Source of the DNA: Durusdinium trenchii
Taxonomy: Eukaryota; Sar; Dinophyceae; Suessiales; Symbiodiniaceae
Direction of reading: 5' to 3'
Assembly: GCA_963970005.1 (NCBI GenBank)
Contig: CAXAMN010005191.1
Coordinates: 46,860-110,859 of the forward strand
DNA: 64,000 nucleotides
Numbering within the stretch: the first letter of the stretch is position 1; the number at the start of each line of letters is the position of its first letter. The notes below the pieces were generated by a model. The model was not told the origin of the DNA. It did no database searches and was given only the letters and a program-made list of their open reading frames with translations. Of this stretch, positions 46,824 through 56,855 are shown piece by piece. A program made the translations under genes and the position numbers.

Positions 46824-49110
46824 TCATTCCTTTGACTTAGTCCTTCTGCGTTTGGCCGGCTCCGGCAGGGGGACCAATGGCTCTACGCTCACAGTTTTTT
46901 CTTTCTTTGGGACAAACTGCAATAGAACATCATCTACATAAATATCCTTTGTATTTTGAAACAGCGGAACCTTGATTTTGTCATTGTTCTCATCGCAAGA
47001 AAGCATTGGAGAAAGCTCTATGTTGGCTTTAGCAGCTTCATGAGTTACCCTCACTGACCAAAAAGGCTGGAGATAGGCCTGGTCAAGGCTACCATCCTTG
47101 TCCGGTCCCTGGTAGCACGATCCCAGCTGGAACTTGATCCCGTCAATCACACCCAAACAAATCGACCCTGCGGCTGGCTCGCCGCGAGTCTCAATCTTGT
47201 AGGTGCAAGGCACCAAGACCAGCTTTCCTGGTTGAAACAATCTGGTGGCAACCACATCCCTTTGGGGCTTGATTGTCATTTTGACCCCTGATAGAACTCC
47301 ATTGTGCTTGTTCTCCAAGCTCAAAAGCATGTTGAAGATCTTGCCACGAACTGCTCCGACCTTCATCTCTCGGGAGTGGAGAGCCGAATGAAGGGAACAA
47401 TCAGGCACTTCCAAAGGGGGTTCGGGCACTGTCTTCAAAATTTTCCATTCACCCTGACGAAAGGACCGAGCTGAAACCTGGGCGCGTCCACTGATCGGGC
47501 CGTCGTCCACACTGACGGTGACCAAATTGCCACTGAGACCAGTGATGACGGCTTTAATCTTGTCCGCCTTGCGAACAACTGCTTGGCCCACATCAAAGCC
47601 GAGGTCTCTCACCACGGCGCACTCGTCTTGGAGCTGGCCATCCAAGTTCATTTCCCTGATCCTTAAAAGGGTTGGGCAAGCACAGAACTATTCAAAAGGA
47701 AAGGACAACAATTACAAATCCACCAGTCGTTTGCAATATTCAAGAAACCACACACTCAACATGTACCGTAAAACAAACCACAGGCTCAAACAACCTCTGT
47801 GGTGTTGTTGTAGTTTTGCGGTGGGCATCATAGTCGGAGCTGATCTTGACCTTGGAAACTTCGAAGAGTTTGTCGACCAACACACACGCAGCTTCCTCGA
47901 GATTGGTCATCGAGGCTTTCTTCTCAAGACACATAAGCACCACTGCATCTTCAAATTCATCCAGGGCTTGAAGGCAATCTGCCCTGACCTTGGCTTCTAG
48001 ACTGTCAAGGTTGACGGCTGAGAAATCAGCCTGGACTTTTTTGATGATCTTTTGGCCGTCCAGAACCTTGCCAAAGATCTTGGGATCCTTGCTTGTGACC
48101 CGCCGCACATCACTGGCGTTGACCATCTTGCGGTCTTGGCCACAGTACGCAAGGGACAACACAGCATGCCTGAAATGCACACAGGCATCCTGCTGTGCAT
48201 CCTTGTGGTCCATGGACAAACAGCGGAAGAACTCAGCACCGAGATTGCGAGGACTCTCCTTGGACCCCTTGATGCGCTCTTCAATCCTGCAAATGCGCTC
48301 TTGGAAAGGCTTCGATGCCCCATAGCGCACTAGGAAAGTGAACATCTCAGGCACTGCCTCCGCACACTGCGGTTTGGTCTTCATGATTGACTGCTTCACT
48401 GTGGCAAACAAGAGGTTTGTTCCTGCACCTCCATTTGCATTGATGGAATTCAACACTCGTTTGAGGATCTGAAACTCAGATTCGCCGCGACTCAACTGAG
48501 CTGTGGTGTTGCACCCAGCTTGAATCACATCAGCTAGCCCTGGTATTGACATAGCCTGGGATGATATGACTCTCCAGCTCAGCCCTTTGGTGGCTGCCTC
48601 ATACATGGCAAAGTCAACCTGCTTCACTTGTTCAAGCTGGAGCTTGCCATCCACAACAAGTTTGCTCTTCTCATCATGCGGTGTGGATGCCAGGATGCAT
48701 CGCAACGCAGCATTTGTGTGTGATGCAGACAAGCTGGCATAGCACAACTGGTGCTTTGAAATTGGAGGCAATAAGCCAAACGAATTGTCCGCAAGCCTCG
48801 TGTTGAATTCGAAGATGGTCGAATCACTGCGGTCCACATCACAACAAATGGGATTGCACTCCCGTGGGTCAAAGCCAACCTCGACAATGTCTTCAAGCAG
48901 TTGATGGCAAGCTTGAGGAGCAATTCCAAATCCGTCACGATTTTGCACGTGACAACCTATGTAGCCAGGCTCAATTGTTTGAGTTCTCATCAAACCCACT
49001 TGGCTGAGCCTGGTCAGAAGCCGTTGCATACCAACAACTATCCCAACTTTGCCTTGGGCTGATTTCACAAGCTCCTCGAGCTCACTTTTGGTGGCAGAAT
49101 CCAACGCCAT
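46824..49110 (-). CDS. Unknown two-exon protein (about 717 aa)
   Basis: Not recognised; the longest protein of the element. Exon 1 (49110-47795) starts at MALDSATKSELEELVKSAQG, 50 nt after a hairpin, rather than further upstream in the poly-C region. Exon 2 (47661-46824) begins within codon AGG and continues IREMNLDGQLQDECAVV. The intron (47662-47794, 133 bp) has GT...AG borders and rejoins the frame exactly. Exon 1 looks alpha-helical with cysteines in HVQNRDGFGIAPQACHQLL and CNPICCDVDRSD. Exon 2 is beta-rich, with VITGLSGNLVTVSVDDGPIS and a basic end, EPAKRRRTKSKE, which could be a nuclear localisation signal. A structural or DNA-binding role in transposition is conceivable but not shown. 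Confidence 0.65.
47662..47794 (-). other. Intron of the 717-aa gene
   Basis: Begins GTTGTTTGAG and ends CCTTTTAAG on the minus strand. Splicing converts two separate open frames into one, with codon AG|G restored. Confidence 0.6.
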
Positions 49111-49159
49111 TGCTGTCAGCACTAAGCTAGTTTTGATCTCAACGCCCCAAACTTGCACA

Positions 49160-49216
49160 GCGAGCCATTTAATGGGCCCTGCTGATGATCTTGGGCGAGC
49201 TTCAATTGCCCTGCCC
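49160..49216 (-). promoter_or_regulatory. Hairpin pair upstream of the 717-aa gene
   Basis: Copy 49160-49182 has outer stem CAGC/GCTG (stem bases 49158-49184) and a 10-nt loop. Copy 49193-49216 has outer stem GGGC/GCCC and a 7-nt loop. Both keep the bulged A and inner GGGC/GCTC. Confidence 0.85.
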
Positions 49217-49247
49217 TCACATGTCTTGACTGCAAACGAAGCTGAAT

Positions 49248-49270
49248 CCCCCCCCCCCCCCCCCCCCCCC
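49248..49270. repeat. Homopolymer of 23 C
   Basis: An uninterrupted C run upstream of the 717-aa gene. Frames extending through it as poly-Gly are not believed to be coding. Confidence 0.95.
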
Positions 49271-50560
49271 TCATATCCCCCTAGTTTTGGTGGTTTTGTG
49301 GTGGATACCAGACCCCGCTCATTATCTTCAATTACATGCAGTGGGTTTACCAAAGCCTACCAACTCCAACATTCTTCTTCAAAAGTCAAAGTTGAAAAGG
49401 ATCAGCCTATACTAAGCAAGCGGCAAACGGAGAAACACCCCGTGATCTAAAAAGCAAAAATAGGGTATGAATTTAAAGTTTTCTGGCAGCATAAGAATAT
49501 CGACGCTTTCCTTTTGCTTAAAGATACATCTCTGATCTTTGTCCATTGGCAAGAACGGGTTGCTAACTCTAGAACTGCCAAATGGATCGAAACTTGAAAC
49601 ATTGAAAAGATCGTATTTCAAATAGTAAGCAAACACGCAATGGCGAACACATGGTTCCGTTTTTCAGCGACATGGAAGGATTTGTGGTGTCATGTCCGGC
49701 CATGCATTGGTAGGGACCCATCGCGGCTCCAACCCAAACACCGCACACCCGGTCGGCAAGCACGCCTGCGTGCAGGCTGCCGCGCCAGCCCAGCAGGCCG
49801 CACACGCCCGGCAAAAACATACGCACGGTGCGGGGCAACGGTGGAGCCCCAAATGATGGGGCAACAACGAAAAGGTTCCAAACCAGAAACGCCCCTATAG
49901 TACAGTACAAATAAAATTAATGGTTTGCGTGGAAAAAGTTTCTACGTGCTGGAAAGGGAAAAAAAACAGGTTTCCGAAGACGTCCACCAAGGAAGAACGA
50001 GTTCATTGGCATCTCTATCTGGTCGTGCACCGCCCATATCAACCGCTGAGCCATCAAAAAAAAGAACAGGTCGTTTGCAAAACAATTGAAAAGCGTGGCA
50101 GCTGCATACCATGCGCCTTTGAAAGGCAACACTCCTAAAACGTTACAAGCCTCATTTGGCAAAACAAGTTTCAATCCACTTAGCACGTTTGCATCCAGTC
50201 TGGATTACCTTTTTCTTTGTGGTTCCACCACCCAAAAACAACTTAGGGAATATAGGACAACTCTGCCAAGAGGACATAGGGTACTTAAGGCAACACCGCT
50301 AGGTAAGTTGTAAGTTTGCCACGTTAGGTGGCAAACTTACTGCTAAGTTATTGTATGTTACTGTATGTCAGCGACAAAAGATAACAAATATCTGTGTACA
50401 TGGCTCATTTTGCTTGTACATAGCATGTGCACTGAGTTCGCCAATGTACATGGCAAACTTGTTACCAACTTGCACGTCAGCCAACATCATGTTGCAGGAC
50501 TTGTAAGCACAACCTGCTGCACTTGTAGGTTCACCCATAAGTAGCCCATGAGCGGCAACA
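49271..50560. other. Right non-coding arm of the 15.6-kb element
   Basis: No gene recognised; open frames are short and overlapping. The last 250 bp (50310-50560) are rich in ACTTG/CAAGT words such as AACTTGTTACCAACTTGC, matching the subterminal repeats of the left arm. Confidence 0.5.
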
Positions 50561-50587
50561 AGTTGCAACAACACCCGGTCATCCAAG
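50561..50587 (-). repeat. Right terminal inverted repeat
   Basis: Its reverse complement begins CTTGGATGACCGGGTG and ends TTGCAACT, matching the left end at 24 of 27 positions. Confidence 0.85.
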
Positions 50588-51060
50588 AACCTCGTGACGC
50601 CAGAGACAAACCTCGGGATGGGGGTGACTCCAACAACTCCAAGGACGGCAAGGACAACAAGAACTCCAAGCCGGACGCCAAGAATGTCAAGGGAGCTCCG
50701 AGAAGCCTGTCTGTCGCTACTTTTTGTCCGAAGCTGGGTGCAAGAAAGGTCAGAAGTGCTCGTTTCCTCACGAATGGAAGGGGGTGTCCAAACAGGGCAG
50801 ATGCTGGAGCTGTGGTTCGACGCAGCACATGAAACCGGACTGCCCGGTCAAGGATGTTCCCAAAGTCAAGAAAGAGGTCTCCGAGGACACCAAGACCAAG
50901 GACCCAGGCATGAAGATCGGGGACAGTGGTGGACCATCCATGGGTGAAGCGTCGGGGGGAACCTCATTTGTACCTCCGGCTACGCCACCCTCAGAAGATC
51001 TGGTGAAGGAGGCGGTGCAGCTTCTAAAATCGTTGAGGCCTTCGGTGAAGATGATTGGGG
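50588..51060 (+). pseudogene. gag: Gag, C-terminal part with CCCH and CCHC zinc fingers
   Basis: Gag resumes in frame with PRDARDKPRDGGD and a Lys/Asp/Asn-rich linker, then shifts frame near 50690. After the shift a CCCH finger is visible, CRYFLSEAGCKKGQKCSFPH (C-x8-C-x5-C-x3-H, about 50715-50775). A CCHC knuckle follows, CWSCGSTQHMKPDC (C-x2-C-x4-H-x4-C, about 50802-50843). CCHC knuckles bind element RNA in the particle. The additional CCCH finger is unusual for copia Gag in general. Confidence 0.85.
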
Positions 51061-51250
51061 TGCGCTCAGTCAATCCGGCAGTTGGTCATGTTCGAGCTCT
51101 TCTGGATGGAGGAGCTACCCATGTGCTGCGACCAGCTCGGTCGAAGAAGGAATATGAGGATGCCATCCCGATCAAGGTGGAACTTCTGGTGTCACTACCC
51201 TGCGACAGGTGGAGGCGACTGGGACGCTGCTCACCGACTTTGACACCCAA
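51061..51250 (+). pseudogene. pol: Retroviral-type aspartic protease remnant
   Basis: The catalytic motif region reads VRALLDGGATHVLRPA (DGGAT near 51105), where most proteases have D-S/T-G. A frameshift near 51205 leads into TLLTDFDTQVIVPLG, typical of the protease C-terminal part in copia elements. It would cleave the Gag-Pol polyprotein. Confidence 0.75.
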
Positions 51251-52546
51251 GTCATTGTGCCGTTGGGGAAGGTTGTCAGGCTGGGATTCAAAGTGAAGTG
51301 GGAGGGTGATCTCTTTGAGCTCTATGACCCGGCCGGTGATAGGATTGAAGTGTTGCTGGAAGCTGGCTGTCCAACGGTGGATGTTAAGGTGGCTGAACGA
51401 TTGATCGTGGAGCTGGAGTCCTATGAGGCGGACATGACCCAGAGGGTGGCAGCACTTCGAGCTGGAAATCCTGGAGATCTGGCACCATGTGTTTGGAAAT
51501 GGCTCAGCGACTTGAGAAAAATGTGGCCTGAAGTTCCTGATGAGCTGATAGCGAGGGTCATTCCTACCGGACGATGGTCGGCAGATCAGGTGCCTCTCAA
51601 TCGTCGCCAACGACAGCGGATCATGTCGAGCCAGTCAGTGGTGCTTCATCTTTTCTCCGGGCCAGAGCAATCTTGGTGGAAAAAGCGCTTGGAGTCCAAC
51701 ACACGAACAGTCCTTTGCATCGACAAGTCGGTGGACTCCGCTCAGGATTTGTTGTCCGACCAGCTCACTAGCTTCTTGGCAGAAGTGTGCGAAAAGGGGG
51801 TGGTCGATGCCGTGTTGGGAGGTCCTCCATGTCGGACGGTCTCCAAGTTGAGATTTCGTCGTCCTGGTCCTCCACCTCTTCGAGCCCGAAATGGACCAGA
51901 ACGCTTTGCTTTGAATGACCTCTCCGACCCTATGAGGGAGCTGGCTTGGGGGGATGCAGTCTTGTGGATGAGACAACTATGGCTCTACTCGCTGGCAGCT
52001 GCCGCAAGGAGCAAACTGGTGCTTTTTCTGAAGGAGCATCCTCGTGATCCTGAGGAATACAAGTCACCGGCAGACCCTGTCAAATATCCCAGCTTCTATG
52101 CGTGGCCGGAGTGGGAAGTGTTCCGTGATCGCTTTGATATCAGAGAGGTGCGTTTAGACCTTGGCGCTCTTGGGCACGATCGACGAAAGCCCACGACCCT
52201 GGGCACCAACATTCCCCTGTTGTATGGCTTGGAGGGGCTGTCTGATCGTCGAGTTCGTGAGCAGGTGATGGGGGTTGATGCACCGCTGGAACAGAGGACA
52301 TTCCAAAGTCGAGCCTGGGCTGCGTGGCCAGAGAGGTTCAAAGAAGAAATCACTAAGGGCATCATCTTCGAGCTGGATGGAAAAGCTTTGAACTCTCCAG
52401 TGGACGATGTGGTGGGCCTTTCAAAGATGTCGGCTGACCAGTGGAAAGCTCATGTACTGTGTGATCGCATTCCATTTTCTCGGGAATGCACAACCTGTTT
52501 GAAGGGAGCCGTCCGCACCGCAAGGTGCCTCATCCGGATGCCATGA
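51209..52546 (+). pseudogene. Cytosine-C5 methyltransferase-like domain within Pol
   Basis: The open frame of 445 codons holds the protease end, then a Rossmann-type domain. It contains VVLHLFSG (motif I, about 51640), DAVLGGPPCRTVSKLR (motif IV with the Pro-Cys pair, about 51815) and LVLFLKEHPRDP (position of motif VI, where the usual ENV is KEH, about 52030). A later HDRRKPTTLGTN is also seen. A target-recognition domain and motifs IX-X are not evident, so activity is uncertain. Known work describes DNA methyltransferases captured by Symbiodinium retrotransposons, and this domain fits that theme or is a divergent relative. A frameshift near 52510 leads into integrase. Non-catalytic SAM binding is an alternative. 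Confidence 0.75.
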
Positions 52547-53569
52547 CCCTCAGCCTGGATGTGTGTGGACCGTTCAGACCTGGGGAGGACTATCGCAAGA
52601 AGGCGCGCTACTTCCTTGTGGGTGTCTATGCGATCCCAGTGCGAAAGACATCGGATGGGGGAGACCCTCTTCCGGTGAAGATCAAGGAGGTATTGAGAGA
52701 TGAAGATCCTCCAGAAGATGTAGAAGGGCCCTTGATGCCGGAGCTGGAGGGTGAGGAGCCGGAGGTGGGGGAAGGTGATCCAAAAGCCTTGGAAGAATGG
52801 GAGAGGCTGGAGGTGGAATCACAAGAGGTTATCATCAAGAACTACACCCTTGTCGAGACGCTCACCTCACGTCATGCTTCAGAGCTCAACTCTGGAATTG
52901 CTCGAATGGTGGCCCGTTTGAAGTATCTTGGAGGTTCGTCGCATCCACAGTGACGCTGCAGGGGAAATGAGAAGCACAAAAAGGTGGTGTGCGGAGAGGG
53001 GCATTTACCGGACCTCCACAAGTGGCAGCGATTGGAAGGCCAATGGAAGAGCTGAAGCGGAGATTGGAATCATCCGCAGGAGCATCAACACTCTGATTCG
53101 CTCGTCAGGTGAAGGGGAAGAACAATGGCCTCTGATGGCGAAACATGTGGGTGAACGTCGAGGACGCCTGCAACTTCAAGCACTGGGCTTCACAACCCCA
53201 GCTTTGTTGCCGTGGGGTCGAAAGGTCATGGTCACCACCAAAGGGTGGGATGATTTCCAAGGGCACTGGAGAGCAAGAAAAAAGCCTGGCATCATTCGAG
53301 GACCAGATCCAGATATGAGTCTGACAAGTGGGGGCCACATCGTCGAGGTGGAGAAGGGCAAGTTCATTCGAACGAGCGATTTGGTCTCGGCGGAGGATCC
53401 ACCTTCCTTGACGGATGTGGTAACTGTGGAGGAGAGGGCCGACCATGCACATATCCTGGATCACTCTGTCGTTCCTCGGCGAAGATTGACTGAAAAAAAC
53501 TGCCCTGTCTGCATTGTCAACGGAAGAGCTCCAATGCCGACTTCATCGAGGCCAAGCTTGGGCGAATGA
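52430..53569 (+). pseudogene. pol: Integrase
   Basis: A zinc-binding-like segment (WKAHVLCD...CTTCLKG) precedes the catalytic core. The first Asp is in MTLSLDVCGPF (about 52555), the second in RRIHSDAAGEM (about 52945) and the Glu in GRAEAEIGIIRRS (about 53055), so the D-D-E triad is preserved. A long acidic insertion (PLMPELEGEEPEVGEGD) lies between the first two. Frame changes occur near 52510, 52935 and 53545. A chromodomain is not seen; the C-terminus has MTSGGHIVEVE-like sequence and FIRTSDLV. It inserts the cDNA into the genome. Confidence 0.9.
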
Positions 53570-54695
53570 AGAGTTCGGTCGTCTGAGTAACAACTTGGCG
53601 GAGAATGACGGGTTGGTCGGCATGGTCTATGATCTGGACTCGGAGAATGAGCACATTGAGGAGTTGGTCAAGTCTCAATCCACCTCTATGAAGCGTTTGG
53701 AGGCGGAGGCGGTTCAGGTGGCGGATGAAGAACAGCTGTTTCTCCAGACCAGGACGGTGAGTCTTCAGGAGGTGAAGAGAACGCTGCCACTCTGGATTCC
53801 GTCGTTGCAGACGGAGATCAACAACTTTGACGCCAACAAGGCCATTCAGCGGATCACTGAAGACCAAACCAAGGAGATCATCGCCCAAGCTCAGGAGAAG
53901 GGGGGAGCGTGCTGAACTCATCCCTGGCATGGGCGTCTTCACTCGCAAGGCGGGGGACGGGAGGTGGAGGTCAAGAATCGTGTGCTGTGGGAATTACATG
54001 GAGGCGCGCTCTGGTGAGGAGATCTACGCTTCTGGAGCTGATTCAACACAGTTGCGGGCCGCGCTTCGTGTTGCCTCGCTCAACCAATGGGAATGCTTGT
54101 CCCTGGATGTGAAATCGGCTTTTCTCCTGGCACCAAAAGCTCAAGGAGAAACGGTCATTGTTCGACCGCCAAAAATTTTGGAGGAGGCCCTTAAGCTCGC
54201 CAAGCCTGGTGAACATTGGCTAGTCACCTCAGCCATGTACGGGCTCATCACTTCGCCCAAAGATTGGAGCTCTTTTCGAGATGCGGAGCTTCAAAAGATG
54301 GGAGGCTCGCTGACAGGTGGGGTTCAACATCAAGAGGATGGGGGAGTTCTCCAATTTGCCTTTCGTCCAATGGAAGACCCAAATCTTTGGGCCATTCAAG
54401 AAGTGAAGTCGATGGCGGAGGATGGGTCAAAGGAATGGGGCGCTCTCCTTGGTCATATGATTGTGTATGTCGACGACATCCTGATGGTTGGTCCCAAAAT
54501 GGTAACAGAGGCCGCTTCCAGTACCATTCAGGCAGGTGGTCCACTTCATCTCCGGAGTATGCCATCGTGAACGGTGCTCCTATGAGGTTCCTGGGCATGG
54601 AGATTCAGCGGCTATCGTACTTTGTGCACTAAGGATGCTATACGAGGGAAATCATCGATCGACACCAGGGCACCTCACCGTCCCCCTTCATCAAG
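53514..54695 (+). pseudogene. pol: Reverse transcriptase
   Basis: Ty1/copia RT landmarks appear in order: SLQEVKRTLPLWIPSL, GVFTRKAGDGRW then RSRIVCCGNY, ADSTQLRAALRVAS, LSLDVKSAFLLAPK, SAMYGLITSPKDW, VYVDDILMVGP (about 54465) and PMRFLGMEI. The YVDD active site and the upstream Asp are intact. Frame changes occur near 53900 and 54535, and an in-frame TAA lies at 54630-54632 in SYFVH/GCYTREI. The copy cannot make the enzyme as written. Confidence 0.95.
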
Positions 54696-56639
54696 GTGCC
54701 GGAGGACATGGAGGAGGAAGAAACCCCGTCGTTGCCCAAGGTGAGGGAAGCCCAGAAGGTGACGGGGGAGTTGCTTTGGTTGTCAGGGAAGACTCGACCT
54801 GACATTTCATGGGCTGTGATGCGTATGGCTCAATGCGCTGTCAAGAAGCCTCGCTGGACTATTTTGCTGGGACGGGCTGTTCTGGCATACATCAAGCACA
54901 CCGTCAACTACGGCCTGCACTACTCTAAGGAAGTGCCGGTCGATGCTGACCCAGACCTTCAGAGAAGGAAGCCACGACGTGGTGGCACCTTGGAAGTGCT
55001 GGTGGACGCTTCATTTGGTCCAGGCGATGGTCATAGCATCACAGGAACTGTGGTGCTGCTTGCAGGAGCTCCGATTCAGTGGGAGAGCCATAAGCAAAGC
55101 CTGATGTCACTGTCGACTGCGGAGGCGGAGCTGAGGGCTTTGGTGGAGGGGTTGCAAGCCGGAAGGTCCGTCAGGTCACTGGTCTCGTTGCTGATTGAGG
55201 ATGTGGACTTGGAGCTGTTCAATGACAACAGGGCCGCACTCATCTTAGCTTCGGGATCTGGAGGAGGTTGGCGAACGAGGCATTTGAGGATTCGGGCAAG
55301 CGCTCTGGCAGAAGCGGTGAAACTCAAGGAAGTGTCTGTGGATCACCGCCCTGGCACCTCGTTGTGGGCTGATGCTCTCACAAAAGCGCTTCCGACCCAG
55401 TCTTTGGAACGTTTCTGTGCAGGGATTGGGCTTGGAGATTCAGAGATGTTCAAGGAGTCCACTGAGAAGAAGGACAAGCACCCCATGCCTTCTCCGGACA
55501 GCATGAAGATGATGAAATCAATTTCGTTGTTGGCGGTTGGAGCGTCGATGATGCCTGGAACACTGGCGGCTGAAACCTCGGCGGATGATCAGTGTGCCTC
55601 AACCCCAGAACCATCCAGTTGGGTGTATCATGGTTGGCTCTTGATGCTGGCGGGACTGGTGTGTCTTCTCCACCTTGTGAAAGATTTGGGCTGGAGCTTA
55701 GCGAAGCGTTTGTTTTCCAAGGAGGAGGCTTTGAAGGTGACGCTTCTCAATGAACGAGCTCATTTGCCTGTGAAGGGAACGCCCGAAGCTGCTGGGTGGG
55801 ACTTAGCGTCATCGGTGGAGGCAGAGCTGCAACCAGGGGAGAGAAGGCTCCTACCGTTGGGCATCGCTCTTGAGGTTCCTTCCGGGTGCTATGGAAGGAT
55901 TGCCCCCAGGAGTTCATTTGCCTGCAGGGGAGTTGATGTGGCGGGTGGCGTGATTGACGCTGACTATCGCGGGGAGATCAAGATCATTTTGGTGAATAAC
56001 GGGACCGAGGTCTTAAAGATCCACCAGGGTGATAGGATTGGTCAGCTGATTTTGGAAAAGATTGCTTCTCCTCCTTTGCGATCCACCAGTTCTTTGTCAT
56101 CTACCTCTCGTGGTGAGGAGGGTTTCGGTAGCACAGGGGTGTCTGTTCGGCGGCTGGGTGGAGGCTCTTCAGTTCCCAGTGAAAGCTCGATACCCTCGCT
56201 GGAACCTTTGACGGCCGCTGAGAATTCAGACTCAATGGCTTTGGAAGCGGCTCCTACTCATATTTTCTTTGAAGATGTGCACCTCTCCAGGGAAGGAGAA
56301 TCCATGGCTCAGTTTTTGGCCAGGTTGAAAACTCATGAACTTCGGAGCTATCGCTGGATGTTCCCGCAAGCCCTGGTTCGGGAGCTGGATCAAGGTGTTT
56401 TTCGAGGGCATGCATCGACTTTTCAGTCGGTCACATCCCATGGCACCATTCAGATCGTGATGCACAAGCACGAACACTGGAGAACAGAGCTGTTTGACAC
56501 CGAGGTTGGTGCACCTTTGCCTTCAGGAGGCATGTCTGCGGGCGTCGTGACGATTGGCCACTTTCAGGAGGGCGGCATGTTCCTCCGAGTTGACAATCGA
56601 AGGGGAAGTCGCTCCATGTGCTACTCAAAGGGTGACTAG
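54696..56639 (+). CDS. pol: RNase H - hydrophobic linker - dUTPase - unknown C-terminal domain
   Basis: An intact frame of 647 codons continues the Pol frame after the stop at 54630. RNase H carries its acidic residues in LVDASFG, STAEAELRAL, LFNDNRAA and LWADALTKA (about residues 100-235). Two hydrophobic stretches follow: KMMKSISLLAVGASMMPGTL (about 272-292), which resembles a signal peptide, and WVYHGWLLMLAGLVCLLHLV (about 308-327), a transmembrane candidate. A trimeric-type dUTPase occupies about 345-482 with all five motifs: AGWDLAS, PRSSFA, GVIDADYRGEI, GDRIGQLILEKI and RGEEGFGSTG. It would hydrolyse dUTP and limit uracil in the cDNA. The last 160 residues are unrecognised, with FFEDVHLSREGESMAQFLAR and MHKHEHWRTELFD. 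dUTPases are known in some retroviruses but rare in copia elements. Confidence 0.93.
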   Translation: MPEDMEEEETPSLPKVREAQKVTGELLWLSGKTRPDISWAVMRMAQCAVKKPRWTILLGRAVLAYIKHTVNYGLHYSKEVPVDADPDLQRRKPRRGGTLEVLVDASFGPGDGHSITGTVVLLAGAPIQWESHKQSLMSLSTAEAELRALVEGLQAGRSVRSLVSLLIEDVDLELFNDNRAALILASGSGGGWRTRHLRIRASALAEAVKLKEVSVDHRPGTSLWADALTKALPTQSLERFCAGIGLGDSEMFKESTEKKDKHPMPSPDSMKMMKSISLLAVGASMMPGTLAAETSADDQCASTPEPSSWVYHGWLLMLAGLVCLLHLVKDLGWSLAKRLFSKEEALKVTLLNERAHLPVKGTPEAAGWDLASSVEAELQPGERRLLPLGIALEVPSGCYGRIAPRSSFACRGVDVAGGVIDADYRGEIKIILVNNGTEVLKIHQGDRIGQLILEKIASPPLRSTSSLSSTSRGEEGFGSTGVSVRRLGGGSSVPSESSIPSLEPLTAAENSDSMALEAAPTHIFFEDVHLSREGESMAQFLARLKTHELRSYRWMFPQALVRELDQGVFRGHASTFQSVTSHGTIQIVMHKHEHWRTELFDTEVGAPLPSGGMSAGVVTIGHFQEGGMFLRVDNRRGSRSMCYSKGD

Positions 56640-56855
56640 CTGAGAGGCCTAGAAGCTTAGATCATCTTCTTTTTTCAAGCCACACACATTCGAAGGGTGA
56701 ATGTAGTTGTGAAGCTTTGCGAAGGTGCAGCTTTTTCGATGGCCTTTTTGGCATACCGTCATGTGCCGAGCCATCCTCATGAGGGCTTGAGTCAACACTT
56801 TTGTCTGCTGGGCTGGTGCTCCCGTTTCAGGATTCCAATTTGCATTGGAAGGGGA
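56640..56855 (+). promoter_or_regulatory. 3' untranslated region and polypurine tract
   Basis: Non-coding between the Pol stop and the 3' LTR. GGAAGGGGA at 56847-56855 directly abuts the LTR and is the expected primer for plus-strand synthesis. Confidence 0.8.

Larger units (their letters stand above)
34992..50587 (-). mobile_element. 15.6-kb multi-gene DNA transposon inserted in copia gag
   Basis: The ends are imperfect inverted repeats of 27 bp (34992-35018 and 50561-50587, 24 of 27 matching), beginning CTTGGATG. AA occurs on both sides (34990-34991 and 50588-50589). Deleting the element with one AA joins Gag codon AAA directly to CCT in the same frame, giving a plausible GGKPRDARDKPRDGG, which fixes both borders. 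Both ends have subterminal copies of TTGCAAG/ACTTG-type words, a feature known from CACTA elements. All genes run on the minus strand, including a two-exon DDE-type transposase. Hairpins precede most genes. A 2-bp duplication and terminal CTTGG differ from classic CACTA ends, so the superfamily is open. Confidence 0.8.

Noticed and set aside
49111-49353. N-terminal extension of the 717-aa protein through the poly-C run
   Set aside because: It would be encoded by a 23-C homopolymer and the hairpin pair itself; the ATG at 49110 lies downstream of the hairpins as in the other genes.
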